Assembly (NCBI GenBank): GCA_003117195.1
Contig: BDSI01000080.1
Coordinates: forward strand, 434,001 to 498,000
Direction of reading: 5' to 3'
DNA length: 64,000 nucleotides
DNA from: Eudorina sp. 2006-703-Eu-15
Lineage: Eukaryota; Chlorophyta; Chlorophyceae; Chlamydomonadales; Volvocaceae
Shown: positions 21,856 to 33,244 of the stretch, in pieces
Layout: each line of letters opens with the position of its first letter
Numbering within the stretch: the first letter of the stretch is position 1
Notes under the pieces: generated by a model
The model's input: the letters and a program-made list of their open reading frames with translations, nothing else
Told to the model about the DNA's origin: nothing
The model's database searches: none
Position numbers and translations under genes: made by a program

Positions 21856-24351
21856 ATGCAGGCCCTCCGGTGCAATCCGAAGACCACCGCACGCCCCATG
21901 GCGGCCAGGGCCGCAAAGCCTGTCTCGGCGCGTCCATTTGGAACGTTATGTTTCCGCCCTTCGCTGGGTAAGCTTTTCGATTGGGTCATCAGTCGCGTTT
22001 GGCCGATGAGGCAACCTTGTCATTAAAGCGATCCATTTTAGGGCTGAAGAGTACTCTACCACTTTAATCTAAATAGGTCGCGTGGCTCTCAAGGCCGTGA
22101 ACAAGCAAGCGACGGAGGAGAAGAAGGACTCCGATAGCGCGGCGCGTCAGCTGCTTGGCATGAAGGGCGCGGCGTTGGAGACTGATATTTGGAAGATCCG
22201 CGTCCAATTGACCAAGCCTGTCACCTGGATCCCGCTAATTTGGGGTGAGCTTCACATCAGTCGCCCCTGCGTTTATCGGCGCCTCATAACGCAGGAGCAC
22301 TCGTTGTGCGTGCAGGCGTTGCATGTGGCGCAGCTGCTTCGGGGCACTATCAGTGGAACGACCCCACCGATATTGCGAAACTGCTGACTTGCATGATGAT
22401 GTCGGGTCCGTTCCTGACGGGATACACTCAAACGATTAACGACTGGTACGACAGGGACATCGACGCCATCAACGAGCCATACCGCCCCATTCCCTCGGGT
22501 AGGTTTTGGCCCAGAGCTGCAGCACGCATTTTGCCAATTTGCACGAGGCATTTGGGGGGGGCTGCAAGCCTGTTCGGACTGGGTTACTGGAGCGGGAACC
22601 TGAAGGCTGTGTGACACCTACGCCCTGCTTCCGCAACGACCTCGCGCATAGGCGAACGGCAAGGCAGCAGTGCGTGCTAACGTATTCCTTACTTCATAAG
22701 GCGGGGACCGTCGGCCGGGCTAATACGTAGCTCGCTTCTCTGTATCTCGAAACACCCCACGCGCTGTCCTACACGACGTCACAACAGGCCGCATCTCTGA
22801 GCGCGACGTGATCGCCCAGATCTGGGTCCTGCTCCTAGGAGGCCTGGGCATTGCCTACGGTCTGGACCAGTGGGCTGGCCACGAGCAGCCGACCCTGTTG
22901 TACCTCGCCATCTTTGGCTCCTTCATCTCGTACATCTACTCGGCGCCACCTCTGAAGCTGAAGCAGAGCGGCTGGGCGGGCAACTACGCTTTGGGCTCAT
23001 CCTATATCGCGCTCCCCTGGTGGGCTGGCCAGGTCAGCACAGCTGTAGGCGATCGAGAGGGCGGGGTGATGTTGAGTATTTTCTTGATCGACCGGGAGCG
23101 TGCCAGTGAATAGGAAGGCAACAGGCAGGGACACGGTGTACAACACAGTGCAACGACTGTTTAGTCTCGACATGCGGCAGCCGCGCTTACTGAAGCGGTA
23201 GTAAATAGCCCACCTCGCAAGGAGAAGACAATGTGAAAATGTGCCCCTCGACGCTTCTGATCTGGTGGTGTGTCAGGCACTGTTCGGCACTCTGACACCG
23301 GACGTGATGGTGCTGACCGTCGCGTACTCGCTGGCGGGCCTGGGCATTGCCATCGTCAACGACTTCAAGAGCATTGAGGGCGACAGGTGCGGCGTCCCAT
23401 ACAAGCGCAGTCTCTGCACCGCGTGCTCCTGAGCGCTGCGTAACGTGTCCGGCATATGCAATCTGATGACTTCGCATTTGGGTCAACGACATGTGAAACA
23501 TGATTTGATAGCCTTGTAAATGCCTAGGTCCTGATGTCTTTGCCCTCGTCGAGGGTGCTCACGGTGGGTCTGTGGTGACCCATCGCCGCGGTGTTGTCCG
23601 TCTGTGTTCCCCACCCGCAGGAAGATGGGGCTGCAGTCGCTGCCGGTGGCTTTCGGTGTGGACACGGCCAAGTGGATCTGCGTGTCCACCATTGACGTGA
23701 CGCAGCTGGGCGTAGCGGCCTACCTGGCGTTCGGTCTGGAGCAGTACACGTACGCGGGCGTGCTCCTGGCCCTTATCCTGCCCCAGGTGCGAAACCCGTC
23801 GCCTCAGGGATTCGGGAGAGACGTATCGTTTTGGGTGTTGAGATTTGCGCGGCGGCTCAGCAGAGCAAGGATCAATACATATTTGGTGTCAAAGGTCGTC
23901 CATGCATTTGAGTCTGCACGCACCGCTGTGGCGGGTGTGACGGTCCGCCGCCTTCCGCCAGCCCAGCCCACGTTCGTAAATGTGGGGTTGGGACGGGGTA
24001 CGATGTCAGGGTATGGATGACCTTGCGGGTTATCCTTGTTTGGGTCATGCAGGAAAGCAAGGGAGCCGCGTGTTGTGGCTGAAGCCTAGATTGCACAGCT
24101 TGTGGCAAGCACGAGCTAATCAAAGGGAGAGCCTCAGCTGAAAACCCTGTCGCCCTGTCGCCCTGTCCTGTATACCGTTTCGCCGTGCCTAGATTTTCTT
24201 CCAAATCAAGTACTTCCTGCCGGACCCCATCGCCAACGACGTCAAGTACCAGGCCAGCGCACAGCCGTTCCTGGTGTTCGGCCTGCTCACAACGGGCCTG
24301 GCCATCGGCCACGTGAACCAGCTGGCGGAGGTGGCCAGCAAGGCGTTGTGA
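21856..24351 (+). CDS. CHLG: Chlorophyll synthase (chlorophyllide prenyltransferase)
   Basis: CHLG attaches a phytyl or geranylgeranyl chain to chlorophyllide a, the last step of chlorophyll synthesis, in plastid membranes. Seven exons (21856-21967, 22077-22244, 22316-22498, 22788-23032, 23277-23386, 23621-23786, 24193-24351) join in phase to give 380 residues, near the usual plant and algal length. The Arg/Ala-rich N-terminus is a chloroplast transit peptide. The mature part begins near ALETDIWKIRVQLTKPVTW. The first Asp-rich prenyl-diphosphate motif is NDWYDRDIDAINEPYRPIPS (N135-S154) and the second is NDFKSIEGDR (264-273). Several hydrophobic helices of the UbiA fold are visible (LLGGLGIAYGL, SLAGLGIAIV, LVFGLLTTGLAIG). 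The gene follows the giant gene closely on the same strand and converges on the DUF4079 gene. Confidence 0.96.
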
Positions 24352-25213
24352 GGCATTGGATCAGCGTGGTTGGGTTTCCGTGGTATATTTACCGGCTTCC
24401 GTTTTTGACTGCAAATGCATATAGCAGAAGCCAACCGGCAAATGCTTATCAGGCGTGCTGACAGGGTTGCCTAAATTTGCATTCGCATGCTCACAAAACT
24501 ATTGACTCGACGATGTTTGTACGGGGCGAGGGTAACCGCGACAGTGTCTGGTATACCGTTGTGTCACAATACATATATGTGAGCGTGTCACTGCGTGTGG
24601 CCCCCCAACAGAGTCTTCGTGTCAGTCGCCAGTGGATGCGGGAAGGTTGAGGGTAGGGCGCCTCCTGATATTCAGGCACGAGCATAGCTGCGCAAGGCAG
24701 CAGCGTGAGTTGCTACCTGCCAGAGTGTGGTAGATCATGAATCGTGGCGAATGGCAATTAAAATTACTTGTCAACACAGCTGCGCGTCGATAAATTTGGT
24801 CGAATTGCTCGTGAAAATGCAAGGACTTTCACAAGTAAAGCCTGCAAAATAATTGAACTGACAAAAATCACCAATTGCGTCTTACACAAAAACCCGACAA
24901 ACACTCCCCATACAGAAGTCCGCGCTCCACTCCATACTCTGTCGCTCTCGATCTCTCGTTCAAAATTGCCGTAAGCAGTCGCACACCTCTCATCCATATC
25001 CGCACGCGCGCTCATCACTAATCACTCGGTCAGCTCCAATGCGGAGCGGGATTGCGGATCGCAAGGGATCGCCATGCATATGCTCTCCGGCATGCCCTTT
25101 CAGACACGGCTTGGGGTGCTGATGAGTTCAAACACCCAATTCGAATGTCAAGATCCCAAGCCTGCTCCCTAGCCCGCCGGATCTGCTCTTGACGCGGTCC
25201 ATCCTGAGGGTCC
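24352..25213. other. Convergent 3' region between CHLG and the DUF4079 gene
   Basis: No gene is seen in these 862 bases between two stop codons. A reverse-strand TGTAA (24882-24886) lies 328 bases beyond the DUF4079 stop and is a plausible poly(A) signal for it. I found no clear TGTAA for CHLG. The part from 24740 to 24960 is A/T-rich. Confidence 0.6.
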
Positions 25214-27373
25214 TCAAAGGCTGAGACCAAGCTGCAGGCCCAGGGCGCCATGCACCAGGAACAGCGCCATGATGGCGGAGCCCAGGTAGGCGTGCTGCGG
25301 GCAGCAGGCCGGCGGCGGAGAGGAGGGTCAGGGTAACGAAGGACGCGCCCCCGGTACGCCGTACACAGTGGTTGGCCCCAGGGAGCAAGCAGCGTCATGT
25401 GGCAGTCCCCAGCCCCTGGTCCGTCAAGACTTCAGGGGCACCCTCGCTCGACGTTACCCAGCACGCAGGCCATACATCCCCATCGGTTCATCAGGCAACA
25501 GATCCTTCGCGAGGCACGTATGCACGTGGCGCGTGCAGTACCTACCGCAGTGCGGGCCTCCCCAGTGCCGCTTGCGAAGCCGAGGGGCAGCAGCGACTGC
25601 ACCCCCAGCAGGCCGAGACCCGCCAGACCGGTCCACACGTGGGGGCTGTAGGGGGTGGGCGGGGTGGGTAGGTTAGTGCGTGCGCAAATGGGGCAGGAGA
25701 GAAAGGGCAGACCTAGGGATGAGGCGACGGCACTGAAGGGCTGGGCGGTACAAGTCTGCGACCTGTCGAAGTAGTACAAAAAGAAGACAGCGTGCCCTCG
25801 TTCCATCAAATGTTCCGGCTCTGGTGCATGTTGTCGGCTTTGGCTTTGGCACCCCGTGTGTTCAAGCCGCCCAACCTGGCCCCGCTCTTGGTCATGCATG
25901 TCGCAGGCTGCGCCGCGACGTTTTGTAGCCACGCAAACCGATGACAGAGTCTCTTACCTCTCAAAGATTGGCCTGCCCTGCATGATGAGGGACATCATGC
26001 CGCCCGTGGCCCCCAGCGCGAAGAAGAAGAACATACCGGCCGCAAGCTGCGGACGGACAGCGCCAACAACCCGAGTTGTATATAGAACCCTATTACTATA
26101 TTTAGATCAGGGATGAGGCTATTGACGAGCAAGGCACGGTATAGGATTGACGACGTCGACAGCGAATGGCTCGCGGAACGCCGGCAGTGCCGGTCGGGAC
26201 TGAACGTATGTTCAGCGACATCACGTCGACATGCGTGGTTTCCTGGATCCTCCAACATGCAGTGCTCCAGATACAGCATGAGGAGCTCTACAGACAACAT
26301 GGCCTTCGCCAACGGTGCGCTGCCGTACCTTGGGGTGCAAGTCCTTGGCCTTGGCAACCACCTCCTGTGTTGCATGGCACGGGTGCGACACACGCTTTGT
26401 TCAGACCGGGCCCCGTAAGGGTGTCACGCCGATTGACTGCACCCGTCAGTTTACTGCTCCAATTCGGTTATTTGCGGTTACTGTCACGGGTAGGCACATG
26501 ATACGTCAGAGAGCAGTCATACGGCCTGACAAGGGAACACACCCAGCACTGGGCATGGCGACACCGGCAATGTTGTGGTGAAGTAAACACGTCCGATGCG
26601 AAGGAAATGGCCACACATACACACACCGTGAATACGGTGCGCAACGCGAGGCATCCCCACGCTGCGCTGCGCTGCGAGAGGCTGTCACAAGACTACCAAG
26701 GCCTACATGCAATTGGCTATTGCGGATCGCGAGTCATGCACGACACCGATGAATCACTGTGTGCGGCGGTGAGCGTGATGTGTGCGGAGCCCGACTTCGT
26801 ACATGACAAGTCGCAAGGGATGTGCATCACCAAGCAAGTCCCATCCTCGGTGTGCACACCAACCGACGACGCCACAAACCTCACCCCATCAGACGAGGTC
26901 CGAATCTGCCAGCCGAGGTACGCAGCGCCATATCCGCCCATGGCGAACAGAACAACGGCCATGTTGCCGGGGTGGCCCCAGTGAATCAAGGGCTGCGCAC
27001 GGCGAGGATCGAGAATGTTCATGAGGACTCGGGCGGGGGTGTTCAAGGTATTCGGCTTCAAGCGCCTCTTACTTCCGGAAGATCAAGAGTAGAGAAATAA
27101 TCCGCGACGGGCTTCAGCTGATTGTAGATCAAGTCTGCTGCAGCGATGCTGTAGACTGCAAACAGCGGCAGGTTAACGGTGAGTCCGATTACCATCACTG
27201 AGCCGCTCCTCCTCGCAATTCGACTTACGCGGCACTGCCGATGACATCAGCTTGACTTCCTTTTTTGCAATTGCCACCTTGTGCTGAGGCCGCGCGACAC
27301 ATTGCACCGGTGCGACGGTGACGCGACCGGTGCGGAACCCTGCCGCACTGACAGAGCGGCGCTGAAGCTGCAT
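25214..27373 (-). CDS. DUF4079 family membrane protein, probably chloroplast-targeted
   Basis: Seven exons (27373-27229, 27155-27073, 26992-26885, 26364-26329, 26046-25958, 25645-25546, 25294-25214) join in phase to 213 residues. One exon is only 36 nt, encoding EVVAKAKDLHPK. The first 48 residues are rich in Arg, Ser, Ala and Val, consistent with a plastid transit peptide. The mature part has the family landmarks HWGHPGNMAVVLFAMGGYGA, YLGWQIR, GATGGMMSLIMQGRPIFE and SPHVWTGLAGL. It has four hydrophobic segments near 86-104, 125-143, 157-177 and 190-211. DUF4079 proteins occur in cyanobacteria and plastid-bearing eukaryotes and their function is, to my knowledge, unknown. Family assignment comes from remembered motif patterns. 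The reaction or partner is not known. Confidence 0.85.
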
Positions 27374-29104
27374 CTTCACAAAAATATCTCTTCGGTAACT
27401 AACAACGACGCGAGCTATTGGTAAAGGTTATGGCTAAGTTTGGCAGTATACTTGCACAAACCTGTGGTTCACGGCGTTGCTCCGGAACACAGAAAAGGCC
27501 GAAAGGCGGGGTGACCGAATTCTCACGGAATCCATGGATTCTCCTGACAAGAGCATTGTCATCAATAACTGCCAGTGAAAATTTTATTTCGCAGTAGGGT
27601 CCGCAACTGCCGCACACACCGGTTATTTCGCCCTCGGGCCGATTTAGTCCAACGAAGAACCCACCTTTTGCTTGGCCGTTATCGCCCTCTGAGATGTATC
27701 CCAGCCTCTCCCCAAGATCACGGTAACAGCCGCGCGCGCTTAGGCTATGTAGCCTGTTTCCTATCGACGAAGACTGTACGCATTCTTCGATTCTTACGCG
27801 TCTTCCACATGGCTCAGTTTGACCTCACTGTCACCGAATCCTCTCATTCCTCCTCAGGTCGTTAAAGGCGCGACGAGGCGCGCTGTATCCTCCGACATGC
27901 TCTCCCCGCTTGCAAGGAACGTGTGAACGCGATTGGTGCAGCAATCATGTCGTAAGTTCGATTGCTCACATTCGCAAGCTGCCCACAACTGTGATCAACA
28001 ATGTGCTGTTCGCGGCACCGTCTGTCCACAAGCTGTACAGCATCCGCACGTTTCGGACAAGGTTAGGGGGTCAGCGGCATGTACGGACGTCCCTGGACGT
28101 TCAGATCCAGTGCTGGGCGACGAGAGTAGCTCTCAACCGACGGCGACCGACTAGCCATGTCCGTATCACCATGTGCCGTTCTTCACCTGTCCGCCCTCCC
28201 GCGCCAGTTACCGCAGCAGACCTCCGCCGTCAGGAGGACCGGGCCATATCCATATTTCCAGGAGGCTTCGGCAGCAATGCGGCGGCTACGGAGCCAGTAG
28301 GCATCTGGCCTTGACGCACTTCTGTCCAGTGTAAATGGCCCACTACGGTAGCGGTGACCCAGGTGACAAGTACCAGTACGACCGCGTAAAACAGACAAAA
28401 TGGCGCGCAGTGTTTGCGGGCAACATGGAGTCACGTTGCAGACGCGAAGGACTCAATAATACCTGAAGGCGGTATGGGGAATAACCACACGGTGCTTTTT
28501 GGCTCAAGCCTCCTGTACCTGGCTCCAGGTTCTGAGCTTCTGACCCATGCCCTACACGCGTGGAGCGCCACCGCATATCCAATCGGTGGACAAAGCCCGT
28601 AGAAACGCTCTCAGAGCTCGGAAAGCTGTGTCACGTCCGTCTCCGCGCAGGGCGCAAATGCGCGGAATCAAAGCTGTTATATATCCCCGTTCAACGTTTT
28701 CCTCATTTTGTCGAAAGCCATAACACTAAGCTGGAGATGATAGTCCAATTTTGGTCCAATACACGTCTTGCCCATCGAATGCCGAAAAGAAATGCAACTA
28801 TGTCATCAAATGATTCCGTAGAGGACACCGTGATAACTTTACGCGGTGATGCGCCCCGGAAGGGACCAAGGGACTGTTCCAATCACAGCAGTCCAGGAAA
28901 CTTAAGCAGCAGGGCTGTAGGTCAACTTTATATGTTGCAACCACTTCCAAATGGATTGGATGAGGAAGTATATCTCAATGCAGCGAGAGGGAAAACCCGG
29001 CGCGGCGTCTCCCTGGAGCAATGAAACGAGCACTACTTCGGGTCATTCGATCAACCGTATCCCTCTTTTGGTCAGCAGCTTGCTTGTTGACTACCGCAGC
29101 AACC
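27374..29104. promoter_or_regulatory. Divergent intergenic region between the DUF4079 gene and RPS3A
   Basis: The 1,731 bases hold the 5' UTRs and promoters of two divergent genes. TTTATAT at 28927-28933 is a possible TATA element 172 bases before the RPS3A ATG. Several open frames of 80-150 codons exist but have no recognisable domain, splice context or codon pattern like the real exons. I see no repeat or RNA gene. Confidence 0.5.
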
Positions 29105-32100
29105 ATGGCTGTCGGCAAGAACAAGCGCATCAGCAAGGGGAAGAAGGGAGGCAAGAAGAAGGCGTAAGTACGCCATGTGGCGCGCTAGGTCAGAGCTCAC
29201 AGCTGACATAGGTTCCGCCGCAATGCAGCTCGGACCCCTTCGCCAAGAAGGACTGGTATGACATCAAGGCCCCGACCGTTTTCACCGTCCGCAACGTGGG
29301 CAAGACCTTGGTGACCAGGACTCAGGGTACCAAGGTCAGCTCGGGGCGGCGCGATCACGCATACAGCCGGAGTGTTGCGAGATAATCAGCTTATATTCTC
29401 GCGTATGCAGATTGCGTCTGAGGCGCTCAAGGGCCGCGTTTTCGAGGCTTCCCTAGCCGACCTGCAGAAGGTAATGACGGCGGCCAAGTGTGCCTAAATC
29501 ATGGAGTCCATCATTTTATAACCCCCATTGTATCTGATCATAAATGGAATCTCACTGTTGCCTCGTACGGGCTGATTTTGCAGAATGAGGACGATGCCTT
29601 CCGCAAGATTCGCCTCCGGGTTGAGGACGTGCAGGGCCGCAACTGCCTCACGAACTTCTGGGTGAGCATGATGAACATTACTTGTCCTGGTGAATGCATT
29701 TTCCTTTACAGTACCGGCGGCGCCGACTGTCTTGCATCATTTCCGTAGCAACATCAAATCCTAGCAGGCTGGAGTTGTAATCATGTGACAAGCAATGCCA
29801 ATTTGGAGATAGCGGGTAATGGCGGCGATACAGCAGCTGGACTTCGGTACCCGTCCCTCGGCCCCTGTCCATCAAGGGGGTGCTAGCTGCTGCCGCATAT
29901 GAGCGAGCGGCGCAGCTGTATGGTCCCCCTGGCGGCAGCAGCTCACGGCGATGGCAGGAGCTGCGGCAGCAGCATCCGGAGGGACGCAGTGCCACAAGGG
30001 CGGTCGTCGCCAAAATGCTTTCGTCGGATTGCCGCTTGGCGTAAGGCAGCGGCCGATGATTGCTGCCCACGTCGGGGAGCCTCCCTAGCGCACATCAGCC
30101 TGCGCTGGCCCACGTGGAGCACCCCGTCAGTTCGGATTACGCCAGGGGGACCAGGCCCCATGGGGCGTAGGTGTGAACCGAGGCTATTACCTACAGCGGG
30201 GCATGCCAATAGTGTCAAGTTGTTGCGTTGGTTATCGTATGCCTGCCACAGGGTATGGACTTCACGACGGACAAGCTCCGCTCGCTGGTCCGCAAGTGGC
30301 AGACGCTGATTGAGGCGCACGTGGACGTGAAGACCACGGACGGCTACACCCTGCGCGTGTTCTGCATCTCGTTCACGAAGAAGCGCCAGGGCCAGGTCAA
30401 GCGCACCTGCTACGCCCAGAGCGCGCAGGTACGGCGGACGAGGCTTGTGGGCATGGGGTAGGGCGGGTCTTGTGCACACACGCTGCGGGTTCCAACTGTG
30501 GGCAGGTGTGCACGAGCATGCAGCACATCGCTGTGAGACGAAGCAAATGATCTGCAAATGATCACCTGACCTGATGACTGTTGGGAAAGGAATCTAACGC
30601 TATGATTTTGCCAATAGTAAACTGGACTGACGGACGGAAAACGAATCAGTATGGCAGCGGACTATGATGTCCAGCATGTCAAGCGCGCAGCGGGTGCACG
30701 CTAGGTTTTTGGAATACGCGCACGGTTCCTAGTGCGGGTTCAGGGTTGCTGTTGCAAACACGGGCAAACGCATGCAAACACGGGCCAATCGGGTTACAAG
30801 TCGTGGCACAGGGAAATTTATCTGGACGATGTGCTAATTGAGCGGCAGCGGACGCGACATTGCGACGGCGGGGACATATTTTGACAGCTGGCAGGACATT
30901 CCGGTGGGACAGCCTAGCGGCGGTAGGATAACTGCACAGTGGTAATACTCTGCTCGACTGTTCAGAGTAGGCGTGGCACAGCGTCCTCGACATCAATGTT
31001 CAACTGTTCGTCGGCTAGCAACCCACAGATGCGGGCACCACAACAGCTTCGTCATGATACCAGGGAATTTTTTCCAATTAGCGGGCCTGGTTGGGCAGCT
31101 GTTGCGGTGGTCTTGCACGGTGGCTGCTGGCATGTTGGGACAGCATCAGTCGGACGTAGGCTGCTGGCATATTTGGGACGGTATCAGTCGGAGAGTTGCG
31201 GAGTATGAGCGAAGGCTTTTGTGCGTGCATCATATAAAGCAAGGCAGTTCCTAGAACTCCTGTCTCCAGTACGCAATGATAGGTGCGGTGGCGGCCTGCA
31301 CATCAGGCTGCACATCCGTGGACGGCCGACACGTTTTACAGCAAATTGAGAAGCAGCGTTCCGGAGTTGTGGCCTGCCGGAAGCATGTTCACAGTTGTTT
31401 CGCGCAGGAATAAGGGAGTGTCAGGGACGTGATGTCCGTGTAGATCGAGGTCTGGGATTCGGCGCATGGATGGTTTCTGACCTGAATGTCTTTTACCTCG
31501 ACATCAATCTTGGGTCATTGTCTCCAATGTGTTGGTTGGATGATGTGCGAAATGTAGTTGGGCCATTCACCGCTTGCTGTCCACCCTGTGTTCTACCACA
31601 GATCCGCCAAATCCGCAAGAAGATGATGGACATCATCACCCGCGAGGCGACCAGCTGCGACCTGAAGGACCTTGTGGCCAAGTTCATCCCGGAGGCCATT
31701 GGCAAGGAGATTGAGAAGTCGTGCCACAGCATCTACCCCCTCCAGGTGGGTGGGTTGTTATGTCAAGCGGTTTCCGGTGGGACCAGCCCTGGCAAACGGA
31801 TTGGGAGTTGATGGGTATGAATTGCTGGCATTGGTTTAGTGTCGCTCAAGATATGTAATACGGCTCGCTGTACCCTTGCCAGCTCGATGACTGGCACTTT
31901 GGCGCCTCTTCACAGCACACAATATGATGCCATGTCAGGGGGCTTGCAAGTATGTGATTGAATGTTTGCGGCTTCGAGTTGTGTGCTGAACTAGGGCAGA
32001 TCGATTCATAATTGTCAAACCGCTCAGCTCCCTTTCCTGGGGAATTGTGCCGCTGCAGAACACCTTCATCCGCAAGGTGAAGGTGCTGAAGGCGCCGAAG

Positions 32101-32208
32101 TTCGACATCACCAAGCTCATGGAGGTGCACGGCGACTACTCGGAGGAGGTCGGCGCCAAGGTTGAGCGGCCCGCCGCCCCGGCGGCCGAGGAGGCTGCCG
32201 CTGCGTAA
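29105..32208 (+). CDS. RPS3A: 40S ribosomal protein S3a (eS1)
   Basis: This is a structural protein of the cytosolic small ribosomal subunit, near the mRNA exit. Seven exons (29105-29163, 29229-29334, 29411-29470, 29584-29661, 30252-30428, 31602-31745, 32059-32208) give 257 residues, close to the eukaryotic norm of about 260. The protein starts [20 protein letters not shown]. It then reads [99 protein letters not shown] and [16 protein letters not shown], matching eS1 throughout. Two introns are long for a ribosomal protein gene (590 and 1,173 bases). Confidence 0.98.
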
Positions 32209-32313
32209 AGGGCTGCTGGGCAGCTGCGCGCGCTGCCGGGCCCTGCCCTTTTTGGGTGGAAGGCCGGGGCGGGAGTCGTGGCACCGGCGGCTGGCAGCGC
32301 GACTGAAGTGCTG

Positions 32314-32318
32314 TGTAA
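32314..32318 (+). terminator. TGTAA poly(A) signal for RPS3A
   Basis: TGTAA occurs 106 bases after the RPS3A stop codon, at a typical algal 3'-UTR distance. Confidence 0.55.
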
Positions 32319-33244
32319 CGGGATATCTCGCCACAAAATGGTCGTCTTCGCATGGTGCTGAGGCCCGTAACGGAGGGTCGTACCAGCGGTTCGTACCAGC
32401 GTACATGAGTACTTATCCGCGCAGCCTGTACCGTTCGGTACCCTAGGTTCAGGGCATGTGCACAACCTTACCTATTCACAGGTGGCCAGAAACTGAATTC
32501 ACATGGCGTTCCAGACAGCCGCAAGCTGCTGACACCCCGAAACCCACATTTGACGGCAGGAACCAGAGAAAAGAGGGTTCAATTTGGAAGAGCTGCGTAA
32601 AGAAATCACCAGGAGCTAGGTGTGCGAAATAACATTTTCAGTTCGATACAAGGCCGTGACAGAGGAAGGCGAGGAACGTAAGGGACGATGCGCCGTACAC
32701 TGAAGCATGGATGCATTTCTACTCTTGCGTCTTTGACACAGATTGCAAATCTCGACACAATAACACAGATATGACATTCTAAAATATAACGCCTTGCAAA
32801 AAACCTCGGTCTGAAGAACGCGGTGGTTTTAGTGTTTAGATATTCGCACGATCGGCTGCGACATAAATTATGCAAGTGATACTTTTATTACTTGTGCGAC
32901 ACGTGCATGGATAGCGTGTGTCTGTGCAGGATTCTCATTGGCTGGCGTTGGGGATACTTTGACATCAACGGTCTTTTAGGGCACAAATTCCGTTATCTTT
33001 GAGGACACAACCTCCGTGCAGCTAAAATACGCCCTCAGTACACACGTTCGTGTGACCCATGCAAAGAAGATTTTCTTAAGTGAGTACGGATCGTACGCAC
33101 GGGGTAAATGTTCTTTGGATATACCGGACGAAGAGGTGCGATGCTTGACATGGTATACAGAGAGATGCATTCATTTTGTTTCCCTCAGTGGCCGAAGGGG
33201 ACGCAGACTTGCCAGCTGATGCCGACGCGGCCGTGTGACAAAAT
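32319..33244. promoter_or_regulatory. Intergenic region between RPS3A and MINPP
   Basis: The part from about 32580 to 33180 is notably A/T-rich. It probably holds the MINPP promoter and 5' UTR. No coding segment, RNA gene or repeat was recognised. Confidence 0.5.

Noticed and set aside
28560..29024. 154-codon plus-strand frame upstream of RPS3A
   Set aside because: It has no recognisable domain or exon-like composition. It overlaps the expected promoter and 5' UTR of RPS3A.
30565..30640. Possible box C/D snoRNA in the 1,173-bp RPS3A intron (TGATGA about 50 bases before CTGA)
   Set aside because: The base before TGATGA is C rather than a purine, and there is no convincing terminal stem or D' box. 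The short motifs are expected by chance.
31930..32020. Possible box C/D snoRNA in the 313-bp RPS3A intron
   Set aside because: The box C match has a mismatch and no closing stem is visible.
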